NCBI RefSeq assembly: GCF_013409645.1
Contig: NZ_JACCBG010000001.1
Span: 3,408,001-3,472,000, forward strand
From: Nocardioides panaciterrulae
GTDB lineage: Bacteria; Actinomycetota; Actinomycetes; Propionibacteriales; Nocardioidaceae
Length of the DNA: 64,000 nt
Direction of reading: 5' to 3'
A program made the translations under genes and the position numbers. Shown here piece after piece: positions 7,572 through 16,467 of this stretch (position 1 is its first letter; every line of letters begins with the position of its first letter). Under the pieces are notes generated by a model that made no database searches, was not told where the DNA came from, and saw only the letters and a program-made list of their open reading frames with translations.

Positions 7572-9251
7572 TTGAACGGGCACGTCTACCCGGTCCGGGT
7601 CGACGCCGCGCTCGACCCGGGCCTGAGCCGCTGGCTGTGGCTGGTCAAGTGGCTGCTGGCGATCCCGCACTACGTGGTGCTGGCGTTCCTGTGGGCCGCG
7701 TTCGTGGTGCTCAGCGTGGTGGCCTGGGTGGCGATCCTGGTCACCGGCCGCTACCCCCGCGGGATCTTCGACTTCAACGTCGGGGTGCTGCGCTGGAGCT
7801 GGCGGGTGGCCTTCTACGCGTACGGCGGCCTCGGCACCGACCGCTACCCGCCGTTCAGCCTGGAGGAGCGACCCGACTACCCCGCCCACCTCGAGGTCGA
7901 GTACCCCGACCACCTCTCCCGCGGCCTGGCGCTGGTCAAGTGGTGGCTGCTGGCGATCCCGCACTACCTGGTCGTCGGGGTCTTCCTCGGCGCCGGCTGG
8001 TATGCCGCGAGCGGCGGTGACAACCGGGCCTGGGGCAGCGGGCTGATCGGGCTGCTGGTGTTGGTGGCCGCGGTCGTGCTGCTGTTCACCGGCCGCTACC
8101 CGGGCGGGATCTTCGATCTGGTGCTGGGGCTGAACCGGTGGGTGCTGCGGGTCGCGGCGTACGCCTCGCTGATGACCGACGACTACCCGCCGTTCCGGCT
8201 GGACCTCGGGGGCACGGACCCGGCGACCGGGGTGCTCACCGTCGGGGGCGCCGGGCGGCCGCCGAGCCAGCCGCCCACCCAGACGCCGCCCCAGGCACCC
8301 ACCCAGGCGCCCACCCAGGCGACTCCCCCGACGACGTGGCCACCGGCCGGGCCACCGGCCGGGCCGGGCGCGGCGCGCCTGGGCACGCCGCCGCCGGGCG
8401 CCGGCCCCGGACCGGTCGTCCACCCGCAGGTCGGCGCCGCCGCACCCCCGCCGACCGTCGGCTGGGGCCAGGTGCTCGGCGGCCCGCCCACCCCGCCTCC
8501 CCCGCCGGTGGCGGCCCCCTCGCGCTGGGGTCCCGGCCGGATCCTGGCGGTGGTGGTCGGCTCGGTGCTGGCGCTGGTCTCCCTGGGGCTGGTGGCGGCC
8601 GGCGGGGTGCTGCGTGTGGCCGACGACGGCCTGCGCGACGACCGTGGCTACCTGATGAGCTCGGCTGTGGCGTTCACGTCCCCGGGCTACGCGGTGACCA
8701 GCCCCGACGTCGAGCTGCGCTCGGGCACGCCGCTCTTCGGGGTGCCCGACGACTGGCTCGGCACGGTGCGGGTCGAGGCCGACGGTCGGACCGGCAACGG
8801 CGTGTTCGTGGGCATCGCCCGGACCAACGACGTCGACACCTACCTGGCCGGCGTCGCGCATTCGGTGGTGCGCGAGCCGTACGCCGACGGCGGCAGCGCA
8901 CGCACGGACTTCACCGACGGCGGCTCACCGCCGCGGGCCCCGCAGGACCTCGGCTTTTGGGCCGCCTCGTCCCACGGTCCCGGCCGCCAGACCGTCACCT
9001 GGCCGGCGGAGGCGGGGCACTGGACGCTGGTGGTGATGAACGGGGCCGGCACCACCCCGGTGGCCGCCGACGTGGCGGTGGGCGCCACCGTCCCGGCGCT
9101 GGACAACCTGGCCTGGGGGCTGCTCGTCACCGGGCTGGTCGGCGCCATCGTGGCGGCCGTGGTCCTGGTCCTCGCGCTGCGACGCCGTCCGCCGTCCTCG
9201 GGACCCCAGGACGGTCCGGGGATGGCCCGGATGGGGGATGCGCCGCGCTGA
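7572..9251 (+). CDS. DUF4389-type membrane protein with internal duplication
   Basis: About 559 residues. The first 240 contain two copies of the same module (LVKW..LLAIPHY, then TGRYPRGIFDFN and DRYPPFSL; second copy LVKWWLLAIPHY, TGRYPGGIFDLV, DDYPPFRL), each with two transmembrane helices. This is the DUF4389 pattern. A Pro/Gln/Thr-rich stretch of tandem TPPQAPTQAPTQ units follows, then a single helix (ILAVVVGSVLALVSLG), an extracellular beta-rich domain and a final helix with an Arg-rich tail. A TTG is the best start; the frame offers no better one near an SD-like ACAGGA. Function is unknown. Confidence 0.75.
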   Translation: MNGHVYPVRVDAALDPGLSRWLWLVKWLLAIPHYVVLAFLWAAFVVLSVVAWVAILVTGRYPRGIFDFNVGVLRWSWRVAFYAYGGLGTDRYPPFSLEERPDYPAHLEVEYPDHLSRGLALVKWWLLAIPHYLVVGVFLGAGWYAASGGDNRAWGSGLIGLLVLVAAVVLLFTGRYPGGIFDLVLGLNRWVLRVAAYASLMTDDYPPFRLDLGGTDPATGVLTVGGAGRPPSQPPTQTPPQAPTQAPTQATPPTTWPPAGPPAGPGAARLGTPPPGAGPGPVVHPQVGAAAPPPTVGWGQVLGGPPTPPPPPVAAPSRWGPGRILAVVVGSVLALVSLGLVAAGGVLRVADDGLRDDRGYLMSSAVAFTSPGYAVTSPDVELRSGTPLFGVPDDWLGTVRVEADGRTGNGVFVGIARTNDVDTYLAGVAHSVVREPYADGGSARTDFTDGGSPPRAPQDLGFWAASSHGPGRQTVTWPAEAGHWTLVVMNGAGTTPVAADVAVGATVPALDNLAWGLLVTGLVGAIVAAVVLVLALRRRPPSSGPQDGPGMARMGDAPR

Positions 9252-9349
9252 GCGGACGCGCTTGGCTGGTGCCAGACACGGGGCGGTCACGGAATCGCCA
9301 TTCCCGCCTCGGGTCGCGTCGCTGCCGCTGATCCAGTCCAGTGGCCACC

Positions 9350-9380
9350 AGGGCCCGGCACTCCCGAGGTGCCGGGCCCT
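9350..9380. terminator. Hairpin between convergent genes
   Basis: A perfect 12-bp stem (AGGGCCCGGCAC at 9350-9361, complement at 9369-9380) with a seven-base loop. It lies between the DUF4389 gene and the convergent CHASE3 gene, so it probably ends both transcripts. Confidence 0.75.
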
Positions 9381-9427
9381 CGTGCGTCCTCCTCCTCGGG
9401 CCGGGCGGCCACCGGGGGCCGCGCGGA

Positions 9428-10528
9428 TCATCCCGAGGAGCGGTCCCGCGCCGCCGGCGCGGAGGCCGCACCCGCCCGGCTGTCGTCGAGCTCGAAGATC
9501 ATCCGCCGCAGCTCGCGGATGATCTCGTCGGCCTCCTCGATCAGGGTGTTGAGGGTGCTCGCCAGCTCGGCTCGCTGGGAGGCGAGGGCGCTGAGCTTGA
9601 GCCCCAGCGCGAACAGGCGCTGGATGGTGGTGTCGTGCAGGTCGGCGGCCAGTCGCTGGCGCTCGTTCTGGACGCCGAGCTCGTGCTGGGCGTCCGCCAG
9701 CTCGGCGGACCGGTTCACGATGCTGACCCGCATCGTCTCGGCCGCCTGCCCGATCCGTTGGATCTCCTCCGGCCCGGACACGTCGATGTGGCGCCGGTAG
9801 TCGCCGCGGGCCACCGACGCCAGCTGGTCGAGCAGCCGGGTCAGCGGCCGGGTGAGCGCGAACCACAGCAGCGCCACGGTGCCGGCCAGCGCCAGGACGG
9901 CGAGGGCCAGCGCGATCACCATCGCGACGTCGACGTGCTGCTGGGCGGTCGCGAGCCGGTGGACCTCGGCGTCGACCAGCCCGTTCACGTTGATGCGCAG
10001 CTCGTCGAGCCGTGAGCGGAGCCGGTCGAAGATCTGCTTCTCCTCCCGCTGGACCCGCACGTGCCGCACCGCCGCCGGCCCACCGTCGCGCACCGCGTCG
10101 ATCTGGGCGGCGACGTGGGTGTTCCAGGTGTCGCCGGCCGCCTTGACCTCCCGCAGCAGCGCGGTCGCCTCCCGATTCGGGGCCAGCAACGGACCCAGGC
10201 GCAGCTCGAGCCGCCGCACTTCCTCGCCGCCGGCCCGGTACGGCTGGAGGAACCCCTCGTCCCCGGTGAGCACGAACCCGCGCTGCCCGGTCTCCTGGTC
10301 GACGTAGGCGGTGAGCAGGGCCTGCGTGGCGCCCTGCGCCGGACGCAGCCGGCGGGTCAGGTCCCCCGAGGCGTCGGACACCACGCCGCGGGTGGCGAAG
10401 GTGGCGCCGGCGCCGGTGCCGACGGCGAGCAGCGCGAGCACGGCCGCCGCGAGCAGCCACAGGCGCAGCGACCAGACGGGCCGCCGGCTCCAGGCCGGGG
10501 AACCGCGGTCGGGCGGGGCCATCTCCAC
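9428..10528 (-). CDS. CHASE3-HAMP sensor with HisKA_3-like domain but no ATPase domain
   Basis: 366 residues. A first transmembrane helix (about 22-45) is followed by an extracellular helical CHASE3-like domain (LLTAYVDQETGQRGFVLTG), a second helix near 200-225 and a HAMP domain (LTRPLTRLLDQLASVARGDY). Then comes a dimerisation/phosphoacceptor region with ERQRLAADLHDTTIQRLFAL, very like the DevS/NarL-type HisKA_3 box. The protein stops about 60 residues after the His. The HATPase_c domain expected of a histidine kinase is missing and is not encoded next door. It may be a pseudokinase or partner subunit, or a remnant. A GTG (10528, GAAGGGG upstream) or an ATG six bases later could be the start. 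Confidence 0.8.
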   Translation of the reverse strand: MEMAPPDRGSPAWSRRPVWSLRLWLLAAAVLALLAVGTGAGATFATRGVVSDASGDLTRRLRPAQGATQALLTAYVDQETGQRGFVLTGDEGFLQPYRAGGEEVRRLELRLGPLLAPNREATALLREVKAAGDTWNTHVAAQIDAVRDGGPAAVRHVRVQREEKQIFDRLRSRLDELRINVNGLVDAEVHRLATAQQHVDVAMVIALALAVLALAGTVALLWFALTRPLTRLLDQLASVARGDYRRHIDVSGPEEIQRIGQAAETMRVSIVNRSAELADAQHELGVQNERQRLAADLHDTTIQRLFALGLKLSALASQRAELASTLNTLIEEADEIIRELRRMIFELDDSRAGAASAPAARDRSSG

Positions 10529-10791
10529 GCACTCGCCCCTTCCAGCAGGGTCACGGGATCGGCGGTGGCACTTGCGCCTGACACGCTACGCCGTCCGGGC
10601 CGGTCCGCGGGGCGGTCCTGGAGCGGCGGGGTCAGACCGGCGCCGCGCGGCGCCGGCCGGGGTCCTCCGGGTGGTCCAGACCACACCCGCCGCTCCGGTC
10701 CCGGGGTTTGGACCCGGTCGGGATGGGCACGACCCTCCTCGGTCCCGCCCGTCCGGCGTCGACCGCGGCGGACCACGGGGGAGGTGGGACA

Positions 10792-10941
10792 GTGACCACG
10801 CTGGTCGAACCCTCCGGCGCCACCGCGGCCGAGCTCGCCGGACACGCGCACGGATGGCAGCTGCGCGCCGTGGAGTACGACGACGGCGTGGTCAGCAACC
10901 GCTACGAGTGCGACGGGTGCGACGCGGTCTGGTTCACCTGA
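10792..10941 (+). CDS. Small protein with one CxxC pair (49 residues)
   Basis: A short reading frame with a GTG start preceded by GGGAGGTGGG. It encodes an acidic peptide ending in NRYECDGCDAVWFT. The CxxC pair in a short beta-like context resembles half of a zinc ribbon, so a metal-binding dimer is possible. It lies 41 bases before the Ser/Thr kinase gene on the same strand and may be co-transcribed with it. No known family is recognised. Confidence 0.5.
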   Translation: MTTLVEPSGATAAELAGHAHGWQLRAVEYDDGVVSNRYECDGCDAVWFT

Positions 10942-10982
10942 GTCCCGGGCCGGCGGGCCGACCGGCGTGGACAGGAGTGGAC

Positions 10983-12164
10983 GTGACGAGCGAGACCGGG
11001 GTGGTCGCCGACCGCTACGAGCTCGGCGAGCTATTGGGTCGCGGCGGCATGGCCGACGTGCACCGCGCGACCGACCGGGTGCTGCAGCGCCCGGTCGCGG
11101 TGAAGGTGCTGCGCGAGACCGCCGACGAGGAGTCGGACCGGCTCCGGTTCACCGCCGAGGCGCGCACGCTGGCCCGGTTGAGCCACCCCGGGCTGGTGAT
11201 GGTGCTCGACGCGGGCACCACCGCCGAGCGTCCCTACCTGGTCATGGAGCTGGTCGAGGGCCAGACGCTCGCCCAGTGCTGCTCGGGCGGCTCGCTGCCG
11301 CCGGACCGGGTCGCCGCCCTGGGCGCGCAGCTGGCCGACGCGCTCGCCTACGCCCACGGCCAGGGCGTGGTGCACCGCGACGTGAAGCCCGGCAACGTGC
11401 TCATCGGCCGCGCCGACCGGGTCAAGCTCGCCGACTTCGGCATCGCCCGGTTGCTGGGCGACGCGGTCCGCCACACCCGGACCGGCCACGCCATCGGCAC
11501 CGCCGCCTACCTCGCGCCTGAGCAGGTGCAGGGCGGGGAGATCACGCCGGCGGTCGACGTCTACTCGCTCGGGCTGGTGCTGCTGGAGGCGCTCACCGGG
11601 GAGCGGTCCTTCCCGGGCACCCCGACCGAGTCCGCGCTGGCCCGGCTGCAGCGGGCCCCCGAGGTGCCCGCCTGGCTGCCGCCGGGGTGGCGCGAGCTGC
11701 TGCAGGCCACCTCGGCGCTGGACCCGGCCGCCCGGCCCACCGCGCGCCAGGTGGCCGACGAACTGGCCGCGCTCGCCGCCGGCTCGACCGGGACCCGCAC
11801 CGCGCCGGCGCCCGCGGACCCGACCCGGGTCCTGCCCGGGCCGCCCCCGGCCCCGCCGGGTCGGACGGTCCTGGCAGCTCCGAGGCCCGCAGCGGCCCCG
11901 ACAGCCACGACCGGACCGGCTCACTCCGGTCCCGATCGGGCACCGCTCCCGGCGCGCGCCCGGGCCGCCGCCGGCCGGGTCCCCCGCCACCTGTGGGGCG
12001 TCCTCGGCGCGGTCGCCGCGATCCTGGTCGTGCTGGTCGTCGTGGCGCTGGCCGCGACGGGCGGCTCGAGCTCCGGCCGCGACGACCTCCCGTCGAACAC
12101 CCCCGCCCGGCTGCGCCAACCCCTGCAGGACCTCCACGACGCCGTGCACGGGGGTGCGTCATGA
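10983..12164 (+). CDS. Serine/threonine protein kinase, PknB type
   Basis: A 393-residue Hanks-type kinase with all main motifs: glycine loop GRGGMADV, ATP-binding Lys in AVKVLRE, catalytic loop VVHRDVKPGNVL, ADFGIA, and TAAYLAPEQ at the end of the activation loop. The kinase domain covers about residues 10-270. A Pro/Ala-rich linker and one transmembrane helix (WGVLGAVAAILVVLVVVAL) follow, with a short external tail of about 35 residues and no PASTA repeats. It is therefore membrane-anchored with a cytoplasmic kinase. The GTG follows ACAGGAG. The downstream lipoprotein gene overlaps by four bases, suggesting the two act together at the cell surface. Confidence 0.93.
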   Translation: MTSETGVVADRYELGELLGRGGMADVHRATDRVLQRPVAVKVLRETADEESDRLRFTAEARTLARLSHPGLVMVLDAGTTAERPYLVMELVEGQTLAQCCSGGSLPPDRVAALGAQLADALAYAHGQGVVHRDVKPGNVLIGRADRVKLADFGIARLLGDAVRHTRTGHAIGTAAYLAPEQVQGGEITPAVDVYSLGLVLLEALTGERSFPGTPTESALARLQRAPEVPAWLPPGWRELLQATSALDPAARPTARQVADELAALAAGSTGTRTAPAPADPTRVLPGPPPAPPGRTVLAAPRPAAAPTATTGPAHSGPDRAPLPARARAAAGRVPRHLWGVLGAVAAILVVLVVVALAATGGSSSGRDDLPSNTPARLRQPLQDLHDAVHGGAS

Positions 12165-12679
12165 CCCGACGCCCGGCCCTGCTGCGGGTGCTGCCCGTCC
12201 TGGCGCTGGTGCTGGCCGGGGCCGGCTGCGGGGGCGGCTCCGCGGCTTCGCCCGCGGACCGGGTGCCGACCCTGCAGTCCCGTCTGGACGCGGTGGACCG
12301 GGCCGTGACGGCGCGGGACTACGACTCAGCCCGGACCGCGCTGGACCGGCTCGAGCAGGCGGCGGACCGCGCCGAGCGCAGCGGCACCCTCGACAGCGCC
12401 GTGAGTGCCGCGATCGTCTCGGCGGCCGACCGGTTGCTCACGGCGCTGCCCGCGCGACCGGAGCCGTCCGCGGACTCCTCCTCGACGGGCTCCGCGTCAC
12501 CCACCCTCGACCCGAGTCCGGAGCAGGACACCCCGGACTCACCGGAGCCCCCCGGGCACGAGACCGGGAAGCCGCCCGGGCACGCCAAGCCGCCGAAGGA
12601 GCCCAAGGGTCACGGTCCCGGACCGAAGCACGCGCCGAAGCACGGGCCCAAGCACGGGCCCAAACCGGGCAAGCACTGA
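12161..12679 (+). CDS. Lipoprotein with Pro/Lys/His/Gly-rich tail
   Basis: 172 residues. The N-terminus is a lipoprotein signal peptide with lipobox LAGAGC (Cys23). A helical section with many Ala, Arg and Asp (about 35-105) follows. A disordered Ser/Pro/Glu stretch then ends in a basic tail of PKHGPKHGPK-like repeats, suited to binding wall polymers or metal. The ATG overlaps the kinase stop (ATGA), so production is coupled to the kinase, for which it could be a substrate or ligand-binding partner. That link is inference from gene order. Confidence 0.75.
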   Translation: MTRRPALLRVLPVLALVLAGAGCGGGSAASPADRVPTLQSRLDAVDRAVTARDYDSARTALDRLEQAADRAERSGTLDSAVSAAIVSAADRLLTALPARPEPSADSSSTGSASPTLDPSPEQDTPDSPEPPGHETGKPPGHAKPPKEPKGHGPGPKHAPKHGPKHGPKPGKH

Positions 12680-12718
12680 GTGGCGCGGTGAGGGCGGGCG
12701 TCGGACACCGAGCGCCGG

Positions 12719-12901
12719 TCAGCCGGCCCGGCCGTCCTGGCCGTCCTGGTTGCCCCGCGCCTGCTCGGCCCGTTCCAGCAGCCGGGCGCGCACCTGTTCC
12801 GGCGTGAGCTGCGCGCGCCGGCGCTGGTCGCGCGCGATGATGGCGCCGGTGGCGGCCACGCCCGCCAGACCCGCGACCCCGAGCACCCTCCACAGCTTCA
12901 C
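12719..12901 (-). CDS. Small membrane-anchored protein (60 residues)
   Basis: A short protein with one N-terminal hydrophobic segment (LGVAGLAGVAATGAIIA) followed by RDQRRR and an amphipathic helix LTPEQVRARLLERAEQA. The GTG at 12901 has GGGAGGAG about nine bases upstream, a strong start. Small proteins of this shape are widespread in actinobacteria but uncharacterised. It is divergent from the next gene, with only 16 bases between the two start codons, so the promoter and ribosome site of one lie inside the 5' region of the other. Confidence 0.6.
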   Translation of the reverse strand: MKLWRVLGVAGLAGVAATGAIIARDQRRRAQLTPEQVRARLLERAEQARGNQDGQDGRAG

Positions 12902-12917
12902 GAACGGACTCCTCCCG

Positions 12918-13523
12918 ATGACCGACCTACCCCTGGACGAGGCCGTCGAGCTCACGCGCACCGGCGACCTGTGGCTGTTCCGCGGCCGCTCGGCTGCCGA
13001 CCACGCTATCCGGATGATGACCAACGCGCCGGTCAACCACGTCGGCATGGCGGTGGTCCTCGAGGACCTGCCGCCGCTGATGTGGCACGCCGAGCTCGGC
13101 AAGGGACTCCTCGACGTGTGGACCGGGAGCCACCACCGCGGCGTCCAGCTGCACGACCTGCGCGACGCGGTCGGCCAGTGGACCGGCCGCTACGGGCAGC
13201 GGGCCTGGCTGCGCCAGCTGCAGGGCGAGGTCACGCCGGTGATGGAGGACGCGGTGCTGACCACGATCGCCCGGCTCGACGGCACGCCGTTCCCGTCCAC
13301 CGCCGCGCTCGTCGGCCGCTGGGCCCGGGGGCGGGTACGCCGGCGGGCGGCGGCGGAGATGACCTACTGCGCCGAGGTCGTCGCGGCGACGTACGCCGCG
13401 ATGGGCCTGCTCGACCACCGGCTCCCCACCAACTACTACGACCCGGGCATGTTCTGGTCCGGCGACGACCTGCGCCTCGAGCGCGACGCCCGGCTGGGCG
13501 CGGAGATCCGGGTCCTCACCTGA
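12918..13523 (+). CDS. Permuted papain-fold (YiiX-like) cysteine hydrolase candidate
   Basis: 201 residues. NHVGMAVVL near residue 38 and TYCAEVVAATY near residue 155 give a His early and a Cys late in the chain. That is the order seen in permuted NlpC/P60-type proteins (YiiX/YaeF, where the Cys box often reads FCSELV). Such proteins hydrolyse amide or ester bonds in peptidoglycan or lipids. There is no signal peptide. An ATG without an obvious Shine-Dalgarno sequence suggests a leaderless message. Assignment to the fold is by motif order only. Confidence 0.6.
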   Translation: MTDLPLDEAVELTRTGDLWLFRGRSAADHAIRMMTNAPVNHVGMAVVLEDLPPLMWHAELGKGLLDVWTGSHHRGVQLHDLRDAVGQWTGRYGQRAWLRQLQGEVTPVMEDAVLTTIARLDGTPFPSTAALVGRWARGRVRRRAAAEMTYCAEVVAATYAAMGLLDHRLPTNYYDPGMFWSGDDLRLERDARLGAEIRVLT

Positions 13524-13626
13524 ACCGCGGCCCGGTGAACCGGCCGCCGGCGCCGGTTGGACCGGCCTCCTAACCTGGGTCGTCGGTCCAGGGAAGGGTG
13601 GCCAAGGAAGGGTGGGAGGTGGGCGG

Positions 13627-15963
13627 GTGCTGCGACGTGGCTGGATCCTGCTGACCGTCTCCGACCCGGCGTTCGTGCGGCTCCGGATGGCGGCCACCAC
13701 CGTGGCCGCGATCGTGCTGACCGTCGTCGCGGTGGTCGGGATGGCGACGGCCTGGGGACAGCCGGTGGTGCCGGCGATCCTCGGGGTGGTCGTGGCGATG
13801 ATCTCCTCGCTCACGGTCAACGACCCGCGGCCCCGCGACCGGGCGATCAGCACCGCGCTGATGGTGCCGAGCGCGGCGGTCTCGGCCGGCCTGGCCGCCT
13901 TCGACCACGGCCACCAGGTCCTCAGCGACGCGGTCTTCGTGCTGGTGATGGTGGCGGCGGTCTACCTGCGCCGGTGGGGACCGCGGGGGCTGGCGGTCGG
14001 GATGATCGGCTTCGTCAGCTACTTCCTGGCGCTGTTCTTGCAGGTCACCCCCTCGCAGCTGCCGGTGATGGTCGCCGGTGCGGCCGTGGGCGCGGCGATG
14101 AGCTTCACCGTGCGCCACCTGCTGCGCCCCCGCCGCCCGGACCGCGACCTGCGCCGCGAGCTGGCCGCCTGGTCGGTGCGAGCGGGGCGGCTGCTGGACA
14201 CCCTGGGGGACGCGGTCGCCGAGGGCCGGTGGTCGGGCCGCACCGCCGCGCGCGTGCGCGACCGGGTGCGGGCCTGTGAGGAGGCCGCCCACGCCGCCGA
14301 GTCACGACTGCAGGGTGCCGACGACCCGCTGTGGAGCGGCATCGCCAACGACGAGCTCGCGGTCCGGGTCTTCGACGCCCAGCTGACGCTCGAGCGGGTG
14401 GTGGCGCTGTCCGCCGACCTGGTGGCGCCCGCGCCCGACGAGCCGAGCGACCCCGTCCACCCCGTCGACGCCGTCGAGCCCGACGCCCCTGACCCCCACG
14501 ACACGGCGCAGCGCAGGGCGTTGCGCGCCGCCCTGGGCGACCTTCGGGCCCGGCTGGGCACCGCCGTCGCCAGCCGCCGCCCGGCCTCGGAGCGCCCCGA
14601 GCTGGCCCCGGTGCTGGTCGCGGCGCTGGACCGCTGCGCCGAGGCCTGGCAGCGCAGCTGGTCGCCCGAGCCCGACGGCGAGGGCCTGGCCCACGACGTC
14701 GCCGAGGCGGCCTCGGCCGAGGACGGGCCCGACCACGCCGGCCGCGCCGACGCCGACGAGGAGAAGGACGACGCCGACGACGAGGGCGACGACGAGGGCG
14801 AGGGCGACGACTCCGGCGGCGGGGCGCCGCCGTGGCGCGAGCTGTCCCGGACCGCCGCCCAGGTGGCGGTGGCCGGGGTGCTCGCGATCGTGCTGGGCGA
14901 GCTGCTCTCCCCCGTCCGCTGGTTCTGGGCGGTGATCGCCGCGTTCGTGGTGTTCACGGGCGCCTCCACCCGCGAGGAGATCCTCACCAAGGGCTGGCTG
15001 CGGGTGGTCGGCACCCTGTTCGGGGTCGGCGCCGGCGTCGTGGTCGCGGCGCTCATCGGGGGCGACACGGTGCTCTCGCTGGTGGCCATCGCCCTGTGCG
15101 TCTTCCTCGGCGTCTACCTGGTGCAGGTCTCGCTGGCCTGGATGATCTTCTTCATCACCACCATGCTCGGCCTGCTCTACGGCCTGCTCGGCCAGTTCAG
15201 CGTGGGGTTGCTGGTGCTGCGGCTGGAGGAGACGGTCGCGGGGGCCGCGGCGGGGGTGCTGGCGGCGTACGTCGTGCTGCCGGCCCGGGGCCGGCGCGCC
15301 GCGACCGACGACATCGCCGACGTGCTCGACGGACTCAGCGAGCTGCTCGCCCGGGTCGCGACGGTGGTCACCGAGCCGGCCGACCTGCACCGCGAGCTGG
15401 CGGTGCTGGAGCAGGCGCGCACGCTGCGGGACGCGATGACCACGCTGCGCACCACCGCGCGGCCGCTGACCGGCCAGGTCGCCGGCCTCACCCGCCGCAC
15501 CGGCCTGCGGCACCTGGTGGTGGTGACCGGCGCGTGCGAGCACCACGCGCGGGCGCTCGCCCGCGGCGCGGCCGAGGAGCCCGGCCTGGTCTCCTCCCCC
15601 GGCCGGCGCCAGGTCGTGCGCGACGCGGTCGAGGCGGTCGCCGGGACGGTCGCGACGGTCCGGCCGGTGTTCGAGGCCGGCGGGCCGGGGACCGCGCCCA
15701 CCCCGCCCTCGGTCGACGACCAGCTCGAGGCGCTGCGTCGCCTGGCCGAGGACGCCGAGGGCCGCGCCGGGGAGCTGCTCCGGTCGGTGCTGCGGCACCT
15801 GCGGGCGATCGACGGGGCGCTCCGCGGCCTCACCCGCGAGCTCCCGCACCCCGCCGCACCCGACCAGCCGCTCGCGCGGCGGCCCACCCGTGCGGGGCTG
15901 CGGAGCGGCGGCCCGGGCGCCGAGGACGAGCGCCCGGCGGCGGTCAGCTCGGCCGGGGACTGA
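13627..15963 (+). CDS. FUSC-family membrane protein (first of two in the window)
   Basis: 778 residues with the two-block design of fusaric-acid-resistance / aromatic-acid-exporter-like proteins. Six or so N-terminal helices (residues 1-165) lead to a long cytoplasmic helical region and a strikingly acidic linker (DEEKDDADDEGDDEGEGDD). A second membrane block (about 410-560) carries RWFWAVIAAFVVFTGASTRE, and a C-terminal helical domain follows. The GTG at 13627 has GGGAGG seven bases upstream. A second, similar protein is encoded at 51813-54032 (RYYWAVIAAFVTFTGTGTR at the same place). Substrate unknown; efflux of organic acids is the family guess. Confidence 0.85.
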   Translation: MLRRGWILLTVSDPAFVRLRMAATTVAAIVLTVVAVVGMATAWGQPVVPAILGVVVAMISSLTVNDPRPRDRAISTALMVPSAAVSAGLAAFDHGHQVLSDAVFVLVMVAAVYLRRWGPRGLAVGMIGFVSYFLALFLQVTPSQLPVMVAGAAVGAAMSFTVRHLLRPRRPDRDLRRELAAWSVRAGRLLDTLGDAVAEGRWSGRTAARVRDRVRACEEAAHAAESRLQGADDPLWSGIANDELAVRVFDAQLTLERVVALSADLVAPAPDEPSDPVHPVDAVEPDAPDPHDTAQRRALRAALGDLRARLGTAVASRRPASERPELAPVLVAALDRCAEAWQRSWSPEPDGEGLAHDVAEAASAEDGPDHAGRADADEEKDDADDEGDDEGEGDDSGGGAPPWRELSRTAAQVAVAGVLAIVLGELLSPVRWFWAVIAAFVVFTGASTREEILTKGWLRVVGTLFGVGAGVVVAALIGGDTVLSLVAIALCVFLGVYLVQVSLAWMIFFITTMLGLLYGLLGQFSVGLLVLRLEETVAGAAAGVLAAYVVLPARGRRAATDDIADVLDGLSELLARVATVVTEPADLHRELAVLEQARTLRDAMTTLRTTARPLTGQVAGLTRRTGLRHLVVVTGACEHHARALARGAAEEPGLVSSPGRRQVVRDAVEAVAGTVATVRPVFEAGGPGTAPTPPSVDDQLEALRRLAEDAEGRAGELLRSVLRHLRAIDGALRGLTRELPHPAAPDQPLARRPTRAGLRSGGPGAEDERPAAVSSAGD

Positions 15964-15981
15964 CCCGGCGCGCGGCTCGGG

Positions 15982-16467
15982 CTAGTCGGTCGCGGTCAGC
16001 CCGGCGTCGCTGAGCTCCCACAGGCCCGGCCGGCTCGGCGGCACCATCAGGCCCTCGTCCTGCATGGCGCGGCGCTCGAGGCGGGCGGCGTACCGCCACC
16101 GCAGCTCGCCCTGGTTGACCGTCTCGTGGTCGGCGGGCCGCAGCACCTCCTCCATCCGGCGCGCGACCTCGGCCATCAGGTCCTCGACGTCGGCCCGGCC
16201 GCCGGAGTCCTGCAGGGCGCCGAGGATGTGGCGCCGGAACTCCCGCTGGGGGGTCCGCCGGGGCGGTCGGCTGCTCACGGTGGCGCGGCCGGTGGCGGTC
16301 GGACTCGCGGCCCGGGTGGTCGTCCGGCTGGTGGTGCGGCTGGTCCGGGTGGTCGTCCGGGCGGCGGCGGGGGCCGGCTTCTCCGCCGGCGGGGTCGGCG
16401 GGCGGCCGTGCACGCACTGGCTCAGGGGCAGGTCGCACAGCTCGCAGTAGTCCTCGGAGGATGTCAT
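15982..16467 (-). CDS. Stand-alone Mrr_N-like winged-helix protein with Cys motif
   Basis: 161 residues. The N-terminus has YCELCDLPLSQCVHG, a possible zinc site. A Thr/Arg/Ala-rich flexible linker follows. The C-terminal 85 residues (FRRHILGALQDSGGRADVED through PGLWELSDAG) match the pattern of the Mrr N-terminal winged helix: an amphipathic helix, a helix with RRMEEVL, then RWRYAARLERRAMQDEGL and the closing wing. No nuclease domain is attached, so it is more likely a DNA-binding or regulatory protein than a restriction enzyme. It converges on the FUSC gene. Confidence 0.6.
   Translation of the reverse strand: MTSSEDYCELCDLPLSQCVHGRPPTPPAEKPAPAAARTTTRTSRTTSRTTTRAASPTATGRATVSSRPPRRTPQREFRRHILGALQDSGGRADVEDLMAEVARRMEEVLRPADHETVNQGELRWRYAARLERRAMQDEGLMVPPSRPGLWELSDAGLTATD

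Noticed and set aside
10637..10656. A 20-bp palindrome CCGGCGCCGCGCGGCGCCGG in the divergent promoter region upstream of 10792
   Set aside because: Pure G/C palindromes of this type arise easily at this base composition, and its position gives no functional hint.
13612..13626. Earlier GTG start for the first FUSC protein
   Set aside because: The GGGAGG lies after this GTG, so the GTG at 13627 is the better start.
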